A stretch of 64,000 nt of DNA from Serinus canaria (lineage: Eukaryota > Chordata > Aves > Passeriformes > Fringillidae): assembly GCF_022539315.1 (NCBI RefSeq), contig NC_066321.1, positions 6,015,324-6,079,323 of the forward strand. The letters run 5' to 3'. The position numbers were made by a program, and so were the translations under genes. Of the stretch, positions 49,746 through 61,429 are shown piece after piece. Each line of letters begins with the position of its first letter. Position 1 is the stretch's first letter. The notes below the pieces were generated by a model. It was not told the origin of the DNA, ran no database searches, and worked only from the letters and a program-made list of their open reading frames with translations.

Positions 49746-51641
49746 AGTACTAACCACCCTCTTGCACTGGGGTAAAGAACCAGGCAAATGCCAACTAAAT
49801 AAACTTTTCAATTTTATGTATGAAACCATGCCTGATAAGGCCACCATTTCTCCTCTCAAAACAGTTTCTTCCACAGAAATAAGTTTTGGAAGTTTAAACT
49901 GTCATTTCACATTGCATACTTTTCCACCACCCACACAGGAAAGATGCTCACTCCGGCTCCAGGGAGCTGAGAAAAGCCAGAAAGGGCCATTTGCCCCTCA
50001 GAGAGATCTCCCAGTTCATACAGTGCTAAGTGTCAATAGCAGTCTGGCAGCATCCTCACAGCTCAAAGTGGGCTTGAACCAAAGGTCTGAAAAAACTGAA
50101 TTCCCTATGGCACGATGAGTCAGCGTGCAGAATTCGAAACAGAATTCAAATTCAAGTTTGCAAGTTTGATAGTTGATATAATGAAGCAAACCAGTGCCTC
50201 TGACCTGAATTTCTTGAGAGCCACAGTCCAACCCTCCCTGCTGAGCTGGGCAGCTCAGGTACAGCACAGATGTTGCAGGGAGTCATCGATTCCCTTTGTC
50301 AGAAGCAGGCAAAAAGCACTCAGCAGTAATCTGTTCGCTCCATCTTTTACTTTCTACAACAGAAAAATTCACTGGAGTAATTCAAAGTTAGAAGAAGTCG
50401 TAAAGGGTCAAATGAAAACATATCACACCTCTAATTTCTTTAGTGAATCACAATGCATAAGGGGATTTCTGTTGTCTTCCAAGTCTGACAGCAAAGATTG
50501 GATTTATGCAAATTATAAGGTTAAAATAATTAGAGATAGGTCAAAGGTATAAATCAAACAACCAGAGCTGACATGTCTAAAATTCTGCATGCTAAAGAAT
50601 CAAGGTGTTTAAAGCCAAAACATTTACTGGTGCCTATTTACATAAAAAAAATATTAAGGAAGGATTTGCTAAACTATCTGGTTTTTGAGCATGTACAAAC
50701 ATTTTCTGTCTGTATATTTCACAGGTGTCACAAGGGAAGACAAAATCTTGCTCTCATCTGTATTTCTGCAGAAGAATTAACATTTATGAAGTAGCAGGAG
50801 AGTAATTCAATCCCCTTCCCTACCTCTAATTTAAACACATCGAACAGAAAACCACCCAAGAAATGGATTATGACAGATCTGTGAGACAGGTGGCTCAGCC
50901 ATAGCCCAGCAATGCAGGCAAAAAAATGGAGGAAAGGACAAGGAAAAAGTCCCAATTTAAACAAATGAATAGAAAATTACAACCCTATTTTTTCAACAAT
51001 TACTAGTGGTGTTCCCTTTCTGTGGAAAGCTTCCTGTTGCCTGAAAGGAATAAGGAAAAAATGCAAACAAACAACAACAACAAAAATCTCCCACAAAATT
51101 TTGTCTTGAAAACTAAAATACTCTTGTCTGAAATGCCCCATTCATCAGACTGCCCCACCCAGGAGCTCTTCAGAACGTCTGGATCTGTCCTGCATCAACC
51201 CAGGGATTTCTGTACATATTTGTCATGTTTGGACTTGGATATTTCATGAAAGAAAAAAGCTATTTTGTGGGTAGCTGTAGTGAAAAATCATTTGCTGTGG
51301 AGTGAACTTATTTACCTTATTTACCTATGAATACCTTATTTATGTCTGGGTCTGTTGTTTTTTCCATTATTGTTTTAGCAATGTCCTATGAATAGATGGA
51401 GATAGAGTGGAAATAAGAAGAGACACAGAGTCCAGCTCTGCATTTGTTATCTGAAATTATGCACATCATGGCCAATATGAGATAATTAATATCCCTTTTG
51501 GTTAGCTTATCAGCAGAGTAGTGTAAAGTAGAGGTTCACATAACATTAAATATTCCATGGAAGGAAACAGACCCCTGCATGTTTCATGGTGAAATAAATT
51601 ACCAAATACCACAGTGCATTGAGTTTTGATAGGTAACATAG

Positions 51642-51666
51642 TAAATAAATAAATAAATAGATAAAT
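51642..51666. repeat. (TAAA)n microsatellite
   Basis: About six TAAA-type units, interrupted once by TAGA. Confidence 0.9.
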
Positions 51667-53010
51667 GTATCTTTTAGAAGAGAGGTTTTTGTCCCTGCAC
51701 TTAACAAGTGAAGAGGGGAGGGAAAATAGAATCCAAATTTATTTTAATGGTTTTTTCCCCCATGTTATGCTTGAAGTATCAGTGACTGATAATGGCCTAC
51801 ATTGCCTAGCAAAGAAATAGTGCCTTTTTCTAAACACTGAATGAAGTGGCACTCATGAGGTTTGCTCTCTTCCTTCTCACAGCATGGCAGAGCAGTTTTG
51901 CTCATACCTGATCCATTTTGTTTCCTCAGGTCCATTTCTTTTTTTCCTCATTCATCTCAGTCCTCTCCTTCTACTTAAAAACTCATTTACTGTGTTCTAT
52001 AGTTCATTAAATTGTTCCTTGCTCCAAAACCACTTTAAAACACATTCTACATATTTACTACTCCTTTAAGTCATTTTAAGTCACTTTTTGTCTTTCAGTT
52101 TTTGAAGTGACCTCAGATGGCTTTCCCTATGACTGAAGTCCATTTAACACAATATGCAATATGTAGCAATTTAGGGAAATTACAGAAAAATTCTGGCAAT
52201 GACTCCATATCAGTGAGGGAGTGCTTGTGCTGGAGCAGTGTGAAAGCAATCTGTGGGTATTACAGATATCCTTTTCTTTATTTTCCCTCACATTGGAAGA
52301 ACTTTTTTGGAATTGAGCTGGTTTGCAATTATTTACTTGTTTAATGTAATCTCTTTTTGTTTGAATTATTTGTGAACAGTTTGCAATCATCTCATTAATT
52401 ATTTGAAACAATTTGATAAATAATTTCATGATCCACTCACGGGCACAAGACAAGCTTTGTAAACACAAGCTTACAATATTCTGCTTGGGATAAAAAATGC
52501 TAAGCACATTTCTGTCTTTTGGGGGCATTATTTTATAATTATATTGATTATTCTAAGGCAGAAAAGGCCCAGTTAGAGAAAAAAAAAGAAAAATGTACAA
52601 ATTATTTCAGTTCAGAAACTCTTAATTTACATTTAGTATAAAAACAAAGTATTTAATTTGGATATGAAAAGTTTATATAATTAAATTTAATTGCCACCTG
52701 AAAAAATTACATGTGTAGTTAACAAGATAGAGGTATATGTGTTTATAAGAACCACTTTTCCTTTTCTCAGCTAAAGAAAGGCAGTTGAGGAGAAATATCT
52801 TATAAGATATTTCAGGGATGTCATTCTTAAAATATTAACAGTTCATTATATACTACAGCATCATCCTTAGCAACACTATAATAAAATCTCTGTCTGTGTT
52901 TCCATTCTTTATCCTCACTTCAAAAATTTTATGTACAGCACTCCTCACACTGCAGTGTGGTTTAAAATTTAGCTTGGAAATGAAAAGCAAGAGAGAGGAA
53001 AGTTGCTCAT

Positions 53011-53035
53011 TTTGTTTGTTTGTTTGTTTGTTTTG
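53011..53035. repeat. (TTTG)5 microsatellite
   Basis: Five perfect TTTG units followed by TTTTG. Confidence 0.9.
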
Positions 53036-53267
53036 CTCTTTAGGTACTAAAGGACAGCAATTCAGAAGGAATTTACACCTGTGGAGGGACAGCTTGCACC
53101 TCCCTCTCGCAGGCCATTTTTGTGTTCTTCAATCAACAGTTGCTCACTGATCTTGAAAGCCTAAACTTTAGGCATATGACTCTAAAGGCAAAAGCCAGAT
53201 CAATACCTCCAAAATAGTTTTATGGGTTTTCTTTTCTTTTTTTTTTTATTTTTAAGGGAGCAGTTTG

Positions 53268-53403
53268 AGTCATTGGAGATTTTCAGAACTAGACAGGACA
53301 AAATCCTGAGCAATCCCTGACCTGATGTTGCTGGTAGTGTGTGGGGGATGACTCTGAACAAGACAGCCCTCAAAGGTCCCTTCCAAACTGTGTTTTTCTA
53401 TGT
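53268..53403 (+). mobile_element. CR1 LINE, 3' end only
   Basis: Landmarks of the avian CR1 3' end occur in order: GGAGATTTTCAGAACTAGAC, ACAAAATCCTGAGCAATC, GGGGATGACTCTGAA, CAAAGGTCCCTTCCAA, then TTTTTCTATG. This matches the conserved CR1 tail ('gatgatctccagaggtcccttccaacc...ttctatg'), with a roughly 15-base change inside the 'gatgatctccagagg' part. Only one unit of the terminal octamer repeat remains. Nothing of the coding region is present, so it is a 5'-truncated dead copy, the usual state of bird CR1. It lies just after a T-rich run (53230-53254). Confidence 0.85.
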
Positions 53404-54233
53404 TGCAAGTTCACAAACTCCATGGGAAGTGGTTGCATTTGGAAAGGGTTGAAATTTTCATTGCTATCTTAAGCTACTGGGTTTTTTTATTTTGATCTTT
53501 TTTAATGCAGTTAGCCAGTATCTCTTTAATGAGAGAACTTAGGTGCCATTTTTCTCTGGCAAAAGGGCAATTTTAGTGGCAAGGTTTATGGTACTCCTAT
53601 AATAAACTCCTATTAAAGCCTTTTTTTGTTAGTTTGCTTGCTTTTGGTTGGTTTTTTCTAACCTAAATAGGCTGTAAAATACAACTTTGCACAAGAATAA
53701 AAGCTTTGAGTAGTTTGATCGAAAAAATTAATAACTGTTATTTCCTAAATGGAGACATTTGATTTGGAATGCCTGGAAAATACTTTGCTTTTCTACAGTG
53801 CCTAAACTCCAAGATTCTGAAAGTCTTTGCTGACATTTCTTTCTCTCTTCAAATACCTCTGTAAGAAGGGTGAGAAGCGAGGTTAAGAGAGACTCAAAAT
53901 ACACTAGTGAGAGACTCCATGACATTTCCAGCCTCCTATTCTTCTGCTTCAGCCACTTGAATTATTCCCACACTCCAGTTCAGCACCTGCACTGGTATGA
54001 TAAACCTTGGGAGCTCCTGTAGTCAATCAAGTTAATAACATGCACTTTAACTAAGCCACCAAGGCTATGAAGGAGCAGTTAGTCTACAGATGCAACAATT
54101 CAGGCAGGTTTATAAGGTCTCTAAATGTATATTTACAAGATAAACAGTGATAGACTCATCACACAGCACACAGAGAAAGCAACCAGCCATTCCAGAGACT
54201 TAGTGCAACTCCAGCTGACAGCACCAGTTGCAG

Positions 54234-54271
54234 ATGGGCCATTTTTGCCATTATGGGCCATTTTTGCCATT
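54234..54271. repeat. 19-bp perfect tandem duplication
   Basis: ATGGGCCATTTTTGCCATT occurs twice in direct succession with no mismatch, a sign of recent duplication. Confidence 0.92.
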
Positions 54272-54367
54272 AAGCCAACCTTGATGCCAGATCTGTGCCA
54301 GTAAATCTGATCACTCTGAATGGTGTTCTGCATTAGCATTGCACCTGAGCCAACCTGCTTCCCAGGC

Positions 54368-54412
54368 AGATCAGATCACATCAGATCAAATCAGATCACA
54401 TCACATCACTCT
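54368..54412. repeat. pentanucleotide repeat (ATCAG/ATCAC)n
   Basis: About nine units of the form TCARA, TCACA or TCAAA in succession (CAGATCAGATCACATCAG and onward), with point variation between units. It looks like an imperfect minisatellite-like array. Confidence 0.85.
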
Positions 54413-55499
54413 TCATGTCAATCTGCTATCACTGCTTGCTCTGCTCAGGGCACAGATAAAACCCAGGGCAAACATGTTAATAGATAAGATAAGGTGAAAC
54501 AGCAGCAGAAGAATTCCCAGTGTCATTGTTCCAAAAGCCAGTCCTCCTGCAAAGCAGAACTGTTTGTTTAATCTCCTGGCAGTGTCTTAGTGAGATGTGA
54601 GCTTGAGTTCCTCAACTTCACTTTGAGCTGCCACTACAAGCTGCATCCTCTGCCAGGCTAATCCTAAGGCCTTTTTGGTGCCTGTAGATGTATTCTGGAG
54701 GGAAATAACTAAGTCTAGAGCCAACATGATAGATGAGAGCATTTTTTCACCTTGGTTTCAATAAGGTCTTTAATTGGAAAAGTTACCAGAATATACTTGA
54801 GTCTCAAAGAGTTTTCATACCACAACACAAATTTTAAAACACCCAAACCAACCTGGAATTACAAATGGGGAATTTCATCTCAAGCTTCTCTATTTTCTTT
54901 CTTCCTTGACTTATTACTGTGCATTTATCTTCCTAACAGCCTCAGATATTTCACACATTGAGGATCTTGTACATCCAAACTCCATTTGCAACTCTCTCTT
55001 GCACAAGGGTTCACTTTTTATACATTTATTCCTTCTTTCTTCTGTACTTGAAAGCCACCTCAACACTCCAAAGAGCTCACTGGAGTACTCAGAGCTAGAC
55101 AGTCTCTCTCTGAAGAGATTCTCTAGGTGACACATAGTCATGTCAGCATGTATTGCTGTTAGTACCAGCACTAAATTATTCAAGGCCCACATAAAAGTCT
55201 CTTTGGACACCAAGACACGCCTATGTCTTACATTAAAAAATATTCTAGATGGCAAAAATTATGTTTTTCATCTGCATAAATGAACCTCTGAAACAGAATG
55301 CTTATACTGCACCTGAAACCTCAAGGTAAAAATTAAAGGTAAATGTGTTTTCTGGGATACCAACCTGTCTTCTCAGGTCAAAAATGGCAAGTATAGAAAT
55401 AACACAAAAAATAAGGATCCTCCCCTTGCTAACAGGCAGCAGAAGATTGACTATTGAGTCGCAACAGTCTTAAAGCAAAAAGAAACTATGAAAATGCGC

Positions 55500-55765
55500 A
55501 GAGGACTTTCTCTTCTTTTCTTTAGAATACCAACGAGCTCACCATTCTGCCGGACAAACTACACCCAGCCTAATGACTCAAAGACTAATTAGAACATTTA
55601 CTTTACAGCCCATTTGCTGCAGCAACAATGAAGCTTTATGTAGATACACTTCTTCCTGCAGGGGCCGGGAAGGACATACTGTTGACAGAATTTTAAATGA
55701 AAGGGAAAATGAAATTTCCATTAAACCCTCTCATAAGCAGATCAGCTTGCATTCATTCCTGTAAA
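55500..55765. promoter_or_regulatory. candidate conserved non-coding element
   Basis: Keeps CpGs in CCAACGAGCTC, CTGCCGGAC and GGGCCGGGAAG, and holds ATGACTCAAAGACTAATTAG near 55572-55591 (AP-1-like plus homeodomain core) and AACAATGAAG (SOX-like) near 55624. No repeat family is visible. A 63-codon + frame covers it but has no splice signals of note. The call is an inference from texture. Confidence 0.28.
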
Positions 55766-57482
55766 GGCTCAGTAGTCCAGCCCTGATCAGCAAAATACTG
55801 AGCCCCTAAAGATTAAGAGTAAGCGATCTCAGCATTTTCAGCTTTTACAGTGCTCACATCTCTAAGTTAAGCACATAGTTAAATGATTTCAGAACACAGC
55901 CTTGTACCCCATCTGTGACTCCAGCACTTTGAATGGTATCCATTAGCCTGTGTATTCAGAGAAGAAAGGAAAAAGAAGCTAATTGCATTGCAATTTATGT
56001 TCCTTCTTTTCTCTTGCACTGTAGGCAGAATTTCTTATCATTTCTTATTACCTGTAAAAATGGGATAACTTGAAAGTTTAAGCTGTCCAACATAAACCTG
56101 TCAGTTCCTGTAATAGCTAAATTTTGTAAATGCTACTGTTATACAAAGGTTCACTCCGAAATTCAGAAGATGCTGGAATAAGTACATTTTAATACTGCTT
56201 TTAAACTAAATAATTAGCCTTCATAGTCCTTTCTTTTTTGAGTACTGTATCCCTAAAAGATTTACTGCACTAGAGGAGAGGTCTGGCACAAAAAACCAGA
56301 CCCTGTTTCTCTATCTGTCATTGCCTAATGACTGCTTTTATTTATCTTTGGATGAGCTACACTCATTAAACTTCTTGGATCTTTTCTTCTGCATTGCCAT
56401 TAGTGTGTGGAATAAGCACAGGGTACTGGCTGTAATTTTTTTCCACATTTGGTTGGTCTAATGGCCCCATCAAAACTTGTGTTGCTACAGCTGAGAAGGT
56501 ACCATGGAAAGGGATGAGGAGCTGGAGGGTAGAAGTCAACATCTCCTTAAATCAGAGCTGCTGCTGCTGCAAAGACAGCAAAGGATATCTTAGTGCTATG
56601 CTGTAGAAAACAGGCAGGCTGCAAACAAGAATCATTTTTATGGGCCAGACCCTGCTGGTTTTACTCATGTTGGAAGTCCTGGCATCATTAAATGTAACTG
56701 TATGTGTGAATTAAGAAAGCAGTGTTTGAATTTTTATTTATGTGGTCTCCTGTGCAATAACCCTGGATGGAAATGCATTTGTTAAGTTTTAAATGCACTC
56801 CAGGTTTTATCATTACAAGAGTGGCACTGCCTTCACATAGCTTTTCTGCAAAATAAATATACTGTCTGCCATAAACACACTGTCTTTTCATCTGAACTTC
56901 TTATTAGTACATCCTCAGATTTTTTTAATCTGCAATGCAAATAGACAGGTTGGTGGTCATTACACATTATGTTTCTATATCTTCTTGAACTTAATTTAAG
57001 ACAGATACAATTCTGTCTTATGAATACATTGGGGTTTGATGTTCTAAATAGAGTTTTAGTGTAGATGCTTATTCTGACTCCATTATTTTCCCTTTCACCC
57101 TAAATAAAGTTTTCCCAGATCACTGTTGCTACTGCAGAGAAATAGATTTTCTATTTTGCCTTGAAAGAAATGTGAAAAAGGAAAATGCTGATGGCACAAG
57201 AAGCAATTTGAATCCCATGATAGAAAACATAGCCTTAGCAGACAATGCACAGTAATAAATAATAGTATAGGAACACTGGGTTTTTTGTTATCAGAAGAGA
57301 AATGCAAGGCACACATTTTTAAACAAATAAACGTTTCCTTTTGCCCTTTCTTTGGTACTAAGAGAAAGGTGGTAGAAAGCAAGATGGTAGACCTGAAAAA
57401 TAACATGCCCTGTCTATCATTCAGCCAGTACAGAATTGGTTTTGTTTTTTTAATAATGTGCATTGGTTCCACTGTTGTACAG

Positions 57483-57603
57483 ATCAGGACTAAAGGACGG
57501 GCGACAGATAGAGGTCAGGCACGATTACAACCAGTCATTTCCTCAAGGTGTCTTGGTACCCTTCGCTGTTATTTCCATTGTCATTATCCTGTGTGTGGAA
57601 TAG
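57483..57603 (+). CDS. candidate terminal exon with C-terminal hydrophobic tail
   Basis: A T-rich tract and acceptor (TTCCACTGTTGTACAG, ending at 57482) leads into an open frame of 39 codons ending in TAG at 57601-57603. The last 20 or so residues before the stop are strongly hydrophobic (Val, Ile, Leu, Phe), preceded by an NQS N-glycosylation-type motif and a charged stretch. This is the layout of a membrane-anchored or GPI-signal C-terminus. The block holds four CpGs in about 75 bases (ACGGGCGAC, CACGAT, TTCGC), unlike its flanks. The intron would be phase 2, because one base (57483) completes the split codon. I do not recognise the protein. No polyadenylation signal is obvious nearby. A conserved non-coding block is the main alternative. 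Confidence 0.22.
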
Positions 57604-58855
57604 CAAAAGGAAAGCTGTACATCTCACTTCTGTGAATGTGTTGGGCTGTTTGTTTTAGGCTTTGCCACAAGTAAATCAGATTTAGTAGGAGTGATTCACC
57701 AGGTGGATATTCTTCCTTAACTATAATAGCACAGTACAAGACTGTGGAGTTTCAGGGATGACAAAGCATACATTAAGTGCTATCCAAGAGGATAGTTCGT
57801 GTCCTGTGTGACTACCAGAGCTTATTACATTGCTCTTGATGTAACAGGGTGAATTTAAAACTTTGTGAAGTGCTGCCTTGTGACTGGCAAACTACTTCTG
57901 ACATGAAGCTGAAAGCAACTGCTGTTTGATGGCTCTTCGGTGACCTTTCAGAGGAGAAAGGATGGCCTCAGTCCAAGTTATAGCACACAGACACCAATAT
58001 CACTACCAGGAGCAGCTTCCACTCTGAGGGAGAATGAGTTCAATCATTCTTGTGGGCAGGGATTCCCCAATCAGACCCCATCTTTCAGAATTGCTAATCA
58101 CAGCTCTCATTCTTTTCCTTGGTATTACAGCTCAGAGCGTGAGCTCCACAGCTAATGCTGATTAGATGCACAGATGATGATGATGATGATGATGATGATG
58201 CACAGATCACTGGGCAATACCATTTTTCTCATCTAACTTCTTATGCAAATGATCATAGAGAAAAATCAGCTATTATTGCTTATGAGTATTATTGCCAGCA
58301 AAGTTCAACAGAAAGTGAACACAAACAGATTCATCTCAAACAGACTCACGATGTGCCATAATCAGATCCTTTGAAAAGGTCCACATTACCTCATTCAGAG
58401 TTGATTTGTAAGTCATACCATTTCAATGTCACAAACAGCCCAGTTAAATGTCAATAGAGAGGAATATTAAAAGAAGTTTATGCTTGTGTAACAGAGAGCA
58501 GATAACTTCTTTGGCTGTCAGGGACTGCCATATGTGAAATTACCTTTGTGGGCCAGAATGCAGCCACTAAATCTTTACCCACAAAACTCACAGAAAAGAA
58601 GGAACTATCCCTGGCCAGTCAATTAACAGAAATGTTTGTCTTGGGCTGCAAGAAAACTTCCTGCTTCTTTTTAATTCCTCTGTGAGTTTTGCAGACATTT
58701 TCCTTTTCCCAGACTTAGCTGGCACGCTGTGTGCTCTTCGATTGTCACCTGCCCCAGGTGGGGGCTACATTTCCACAGTACATTAGGTAGGGACTGCAAA
58801 GCATCTCTGCTCTGTATAATAGAATTTATTATTCCCATTATTATTTTTAATGCAC
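57604..58855. other. unique non-coding DNA with a GAT microsatellite
   Basis: A+T-rich sequence with no gene or transposon recognised apart from the trinucleotide repeat at 58173-58200. Confidence 0.5.
58173..58200. repeat. (GAT)9 microsatellite
   Basis: Nine perfect GAT units plus a G. The array is flanked on both sides by the same 11-mer GATGCACAGAT (58165-58175 and 58197-58207), which suggests expansion inside a small duplicated unit. The Asp run in a + frame over it is incidental. Confidence 0.95.
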
Positions 58856-58859
58856 AGTT

Positions 58860-58995
58860 AACTGTAGAACATGGGAATATGCTGACAGCTCATATCTAAT
58901 CACCCCTGTTGCAGCTTCGTTTACAAGGAATTACACACCAGCTCTTTTGTTTCTAATTATCACCAACTCATTGCTGCATCAGAAAGAGAAAGAAA
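58860..58995. promoter_or_regulatory. candidate conserved non-coding element
   Basis: TATCTAATCACCCC near 58893 (OTX/PITX-like TAATC core), TTTCTAATTATCACC near 58949 and CTTCGTTTACAAGG (FOX-like) near 58915 occur in a compact repeat-free block. Inferred from motifs only; low confidence. Confidence 0.2.
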
Positions 58996-59559
58996 TAAGC
59001 CATCTAAACCAAAAATTATTATAACCAGTGGAAATCAGGTCTCTTACAGCTGACTTTATTTACCTGAACATGAACAGGAAGGAATGTACAGGAGTGACAC
59101 ACCAAGAGAAGAGCTTACGCTGTGTCTTTTTAATGGAGTCAATATCCAGTGTATATAGACTGGAAAATATGCAAAGGCACACAATGCAGGAAACTGTGAA
59201 CAGTCTACTTGGAAAGCACAGGCCAGCAGTGACCACTAGGTCATCTTATTAAAGATGAAAAATGGCTTGGCTATGAAATAAAAGCCAGTTACCTCCTATT
59301 TAATATCTTGATGTGGTTGCAGGAGCATAGAGGCAAAATACAAAAGCTAAAGTACAACTATAAATACACAAGAAAACAGCAACATGAGAATACTTCCTAA
59401 ATACATTAGCAATAAATAGAAAGAGACAGTCTGGGGAAAGAAATCAAGTAACAGAAATGTTTTGTGCTGGTTTTATTCAAACCTGGACCTATTTCTGATT
59501 TACCTTTGAAGTCAAAGGGGCAGGCAAGTGTCTAACAACAGAAAAAGGCAACCTATAAA
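58996..59559. other. unassigned sequence upstream of a CR1 fragment
   Basis: A+T-rich sequence. It may include more decayed LINE sequence belonging to the copy that follows, but no frame or landmark is readable. No other feature was recognised. Confidence 0.4.
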
Positions 59560-60540
59560 ATAGCAAGCTCCCTAAAAGTCAGCCTGACTTGTTTCTAGGA
59601 CAGGTTAACAGGCTTCTGAGCTGAGGATTAGTTTTAGATTAACCTCAGAAAAGCTTTTTACACAATCTCTTGTGATATTGTCAAAAATGAGCTAAGCTGG
59701 CACAATCTTGATGAAGTTATTGTACAAGTACTAAAAAATGTCTGTAAAATTGTTGGTTAACTGCCAAAAGGAAATGATGTGTTGAGCAAAGCTCCTGCAA
59801 GAGCTTAAACTGAGCTCAGTGCTATTCAGCATTTTTATGAATGACTTCAATGATGGAATAAAACACACAGTAATTAAATTCACAGATAATATCAGGCTGG
59901 CAGGATGCATAGGGACTCTTGAGGATAGGATTAAAATTCAAAACTTATCTAAACAAACTAAAGATACAAATAAGATACAATTCAGGGAAAACAAGTGCAA
60001 TATACTGTACTTACATAGAAATCACCAGTTGTGCACATACAACGCAGAATACCTGATAACACAATTAATTCAGAAATAAAAGATGTAGAGGATAAACAAT
60101 TACCAGCAGAACATGAGTCAGTATTTTTGCTAATAAAATTACCCTCCTGCAAGGGCATGTGATGAAGATGTCACACATAGGACATTTGAAGGAGCCCTCA
60201 GCAGGCCACAGCCTAAGGCTGGAGCACTGTAGAGAGTTTAATTCACCAAACTTCCAGGAAGAAACAAGTCAGCTGCACAGCTGAGAGCAGCAGGAACAAT
60301 CAAAGGTTTGAAAACACCTTCTGAGAGGAGAGGTTGAGAGAATTGCATTTGTTTAACTCAGCCAAGACTCAAGGAGACACAGCAACAGCCATCAAATAAC
60401 AGAAAAGTTTTGCAAGAGCTTACCCATACTGCCCACTCTGTTAATATGTTTAAATTGCAGACAGGAGTATTAAAGGAGTTTTAAATTAGACAAACTTACT
60501 CAGGAATGACTTCAGAGGGCTGAGGGATCTCTCAGAATCT
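59560..60540 (+). mobile_element. ancient CR1-type LINE fragment (decayed reverse transcriptase)
   Basis: Three stretches in order recall CR1 ORF2. At about 59645-59760, KAFYTI and NELSWHNLDE follow the pattern of the conserved 'KAFDTV...LDE' segment. At 59819-60079 an 86-codon frame reads LFSIFMNDFNDGI, KFTDNIRL (where CR1 has the catalytic FADD motif), then NKCNILYLHRN and EYL. At about 60310-60410, bases encode RERLRELHLFN-like and TQGDTATA-like pieces matching the tail after the polymerase. The catalytic Asp-Asp pair is altered to Asp-Asn and stops and frameshifts interrupt it, so it is dead. Its high divergence marks a far older insertion than the CR1 tail at 53.3 kb. Edges are approximate. 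Confidence 0.7.
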
Positions 60541-61429
60541 TCCAATCCTGTCTGCTGCCCTTGTCTTATCAATGTCATTTTTCAAACCTCCTGTAAAAGC
60601 ATGCTTGCTCAGCCCATGAAAATCTAAGGAAAATAACAAAAATACTGCTCTGATTATTTGTTTTAAAATTTATATTAACGGGTAAATTTCACAGAGTTAT
60701 TTTAGGTGAACTTCAGAAAATGAGTCACCCTTAAGTTACCAAAAATCAGCAATCATTTTTAGGCTAAATAATGGTACACAGGACTAAAAAGGGAAATTAT
60801 TGCAATTGCTGCAGTTATGCAACTGGAGCAATGAGATATTTGAGGGAGTGAATGACAGATTCTAGATATTCTGATCATTTTATCATCATCTATCTGCCCA
60901 TTTTACACAAAATATCAAAGGTACATTATGGAGGAAACTTAGACTAGAGCTTGTCCAGATAAACTATTCACTAAACAGATGGTGGTGATAATGAAGCTTT
61001 TCAGGGTGAAAGGTAATTAACCTGCTCAAATGCTCCTGACAGGATCCTTGATACAACATCTAAGGGCCTGAAGGCAGAAAGGCAGAAATGAGCAATAGTT
61101 TGAATTCTCAGGTGTGGGATGCCAAAAAGCTGGGCAGCATCAGGGCCTGTTTGCTCACCTGTACAGAAAGTGCTGCACTCACAAGAATACTTGGGGCTCA
61201 GTCAGTCACTCAGAGGCTGGACAAGGTACAATTTTAGGTCTGGTCCTGAAAAACAGGATCAGAAACCACTCCTGGAGTGGCCAGCTGTGGCTCTTTGGTG
61301 ACCAGCTGGGCCCTGGAGCCCAGAGTGGCCACACACCACTAAGGAGCAGCCAACTCTGAACATCTCAGGTTATCTTTCTCTCAAGAAAGAAAACATTTGG
61401 ATGGTTCAATTAGCAGAGTGTTCAGTTTG
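60541..61429. other. unique non-coding DNA between two old LINE fragments
   Basis: No element was recognised. The stretch at about 61110-61350 is GC-richer and holds two overlapping + frames without support. Confidence 0.45.

Larger units (their letters stand above)
49746..53267. other. unique non-coding DNA with simple repeats
   Basis: A 145-codon + frame (50115-50552) begins in a short stretch with three CpGs (CACGATGAGTCAGCGTG, TTCGAA) but shows no recognisable domain. An (AAAT)n tract at 51642-51666 and a (TTTG)n tract at 53011-53035 are listed separately. Nothing else was recognised. Confidence 0.45.
53404..57425. other. unique non-coding DNA with local tandem repeats
   Basis: Two small tandem arrays at 54234-54271 and 54368-54412 and a conserved-looking block at 55500-55765 are listed separately. 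A TTACCTGTAAAAATGGGATAA word near 56050 resembles the MIR 'tctgtaaaatggggata' tail but has no supporting flank. No gene was recognised. Confidence 0.45.

Noticed and set aside
56040..56085. MIR-like tail word (CCTGTAAAAATGGGATAA)
   Set aside because: A single motif without A-box, B-box or core sequence at the right distance is not enough.
58155..58361. Small + frame with a run of nine Asp
   Set aside because: The run is the translated GAT microsatellite. No domain, splice support or start context favours a gene.
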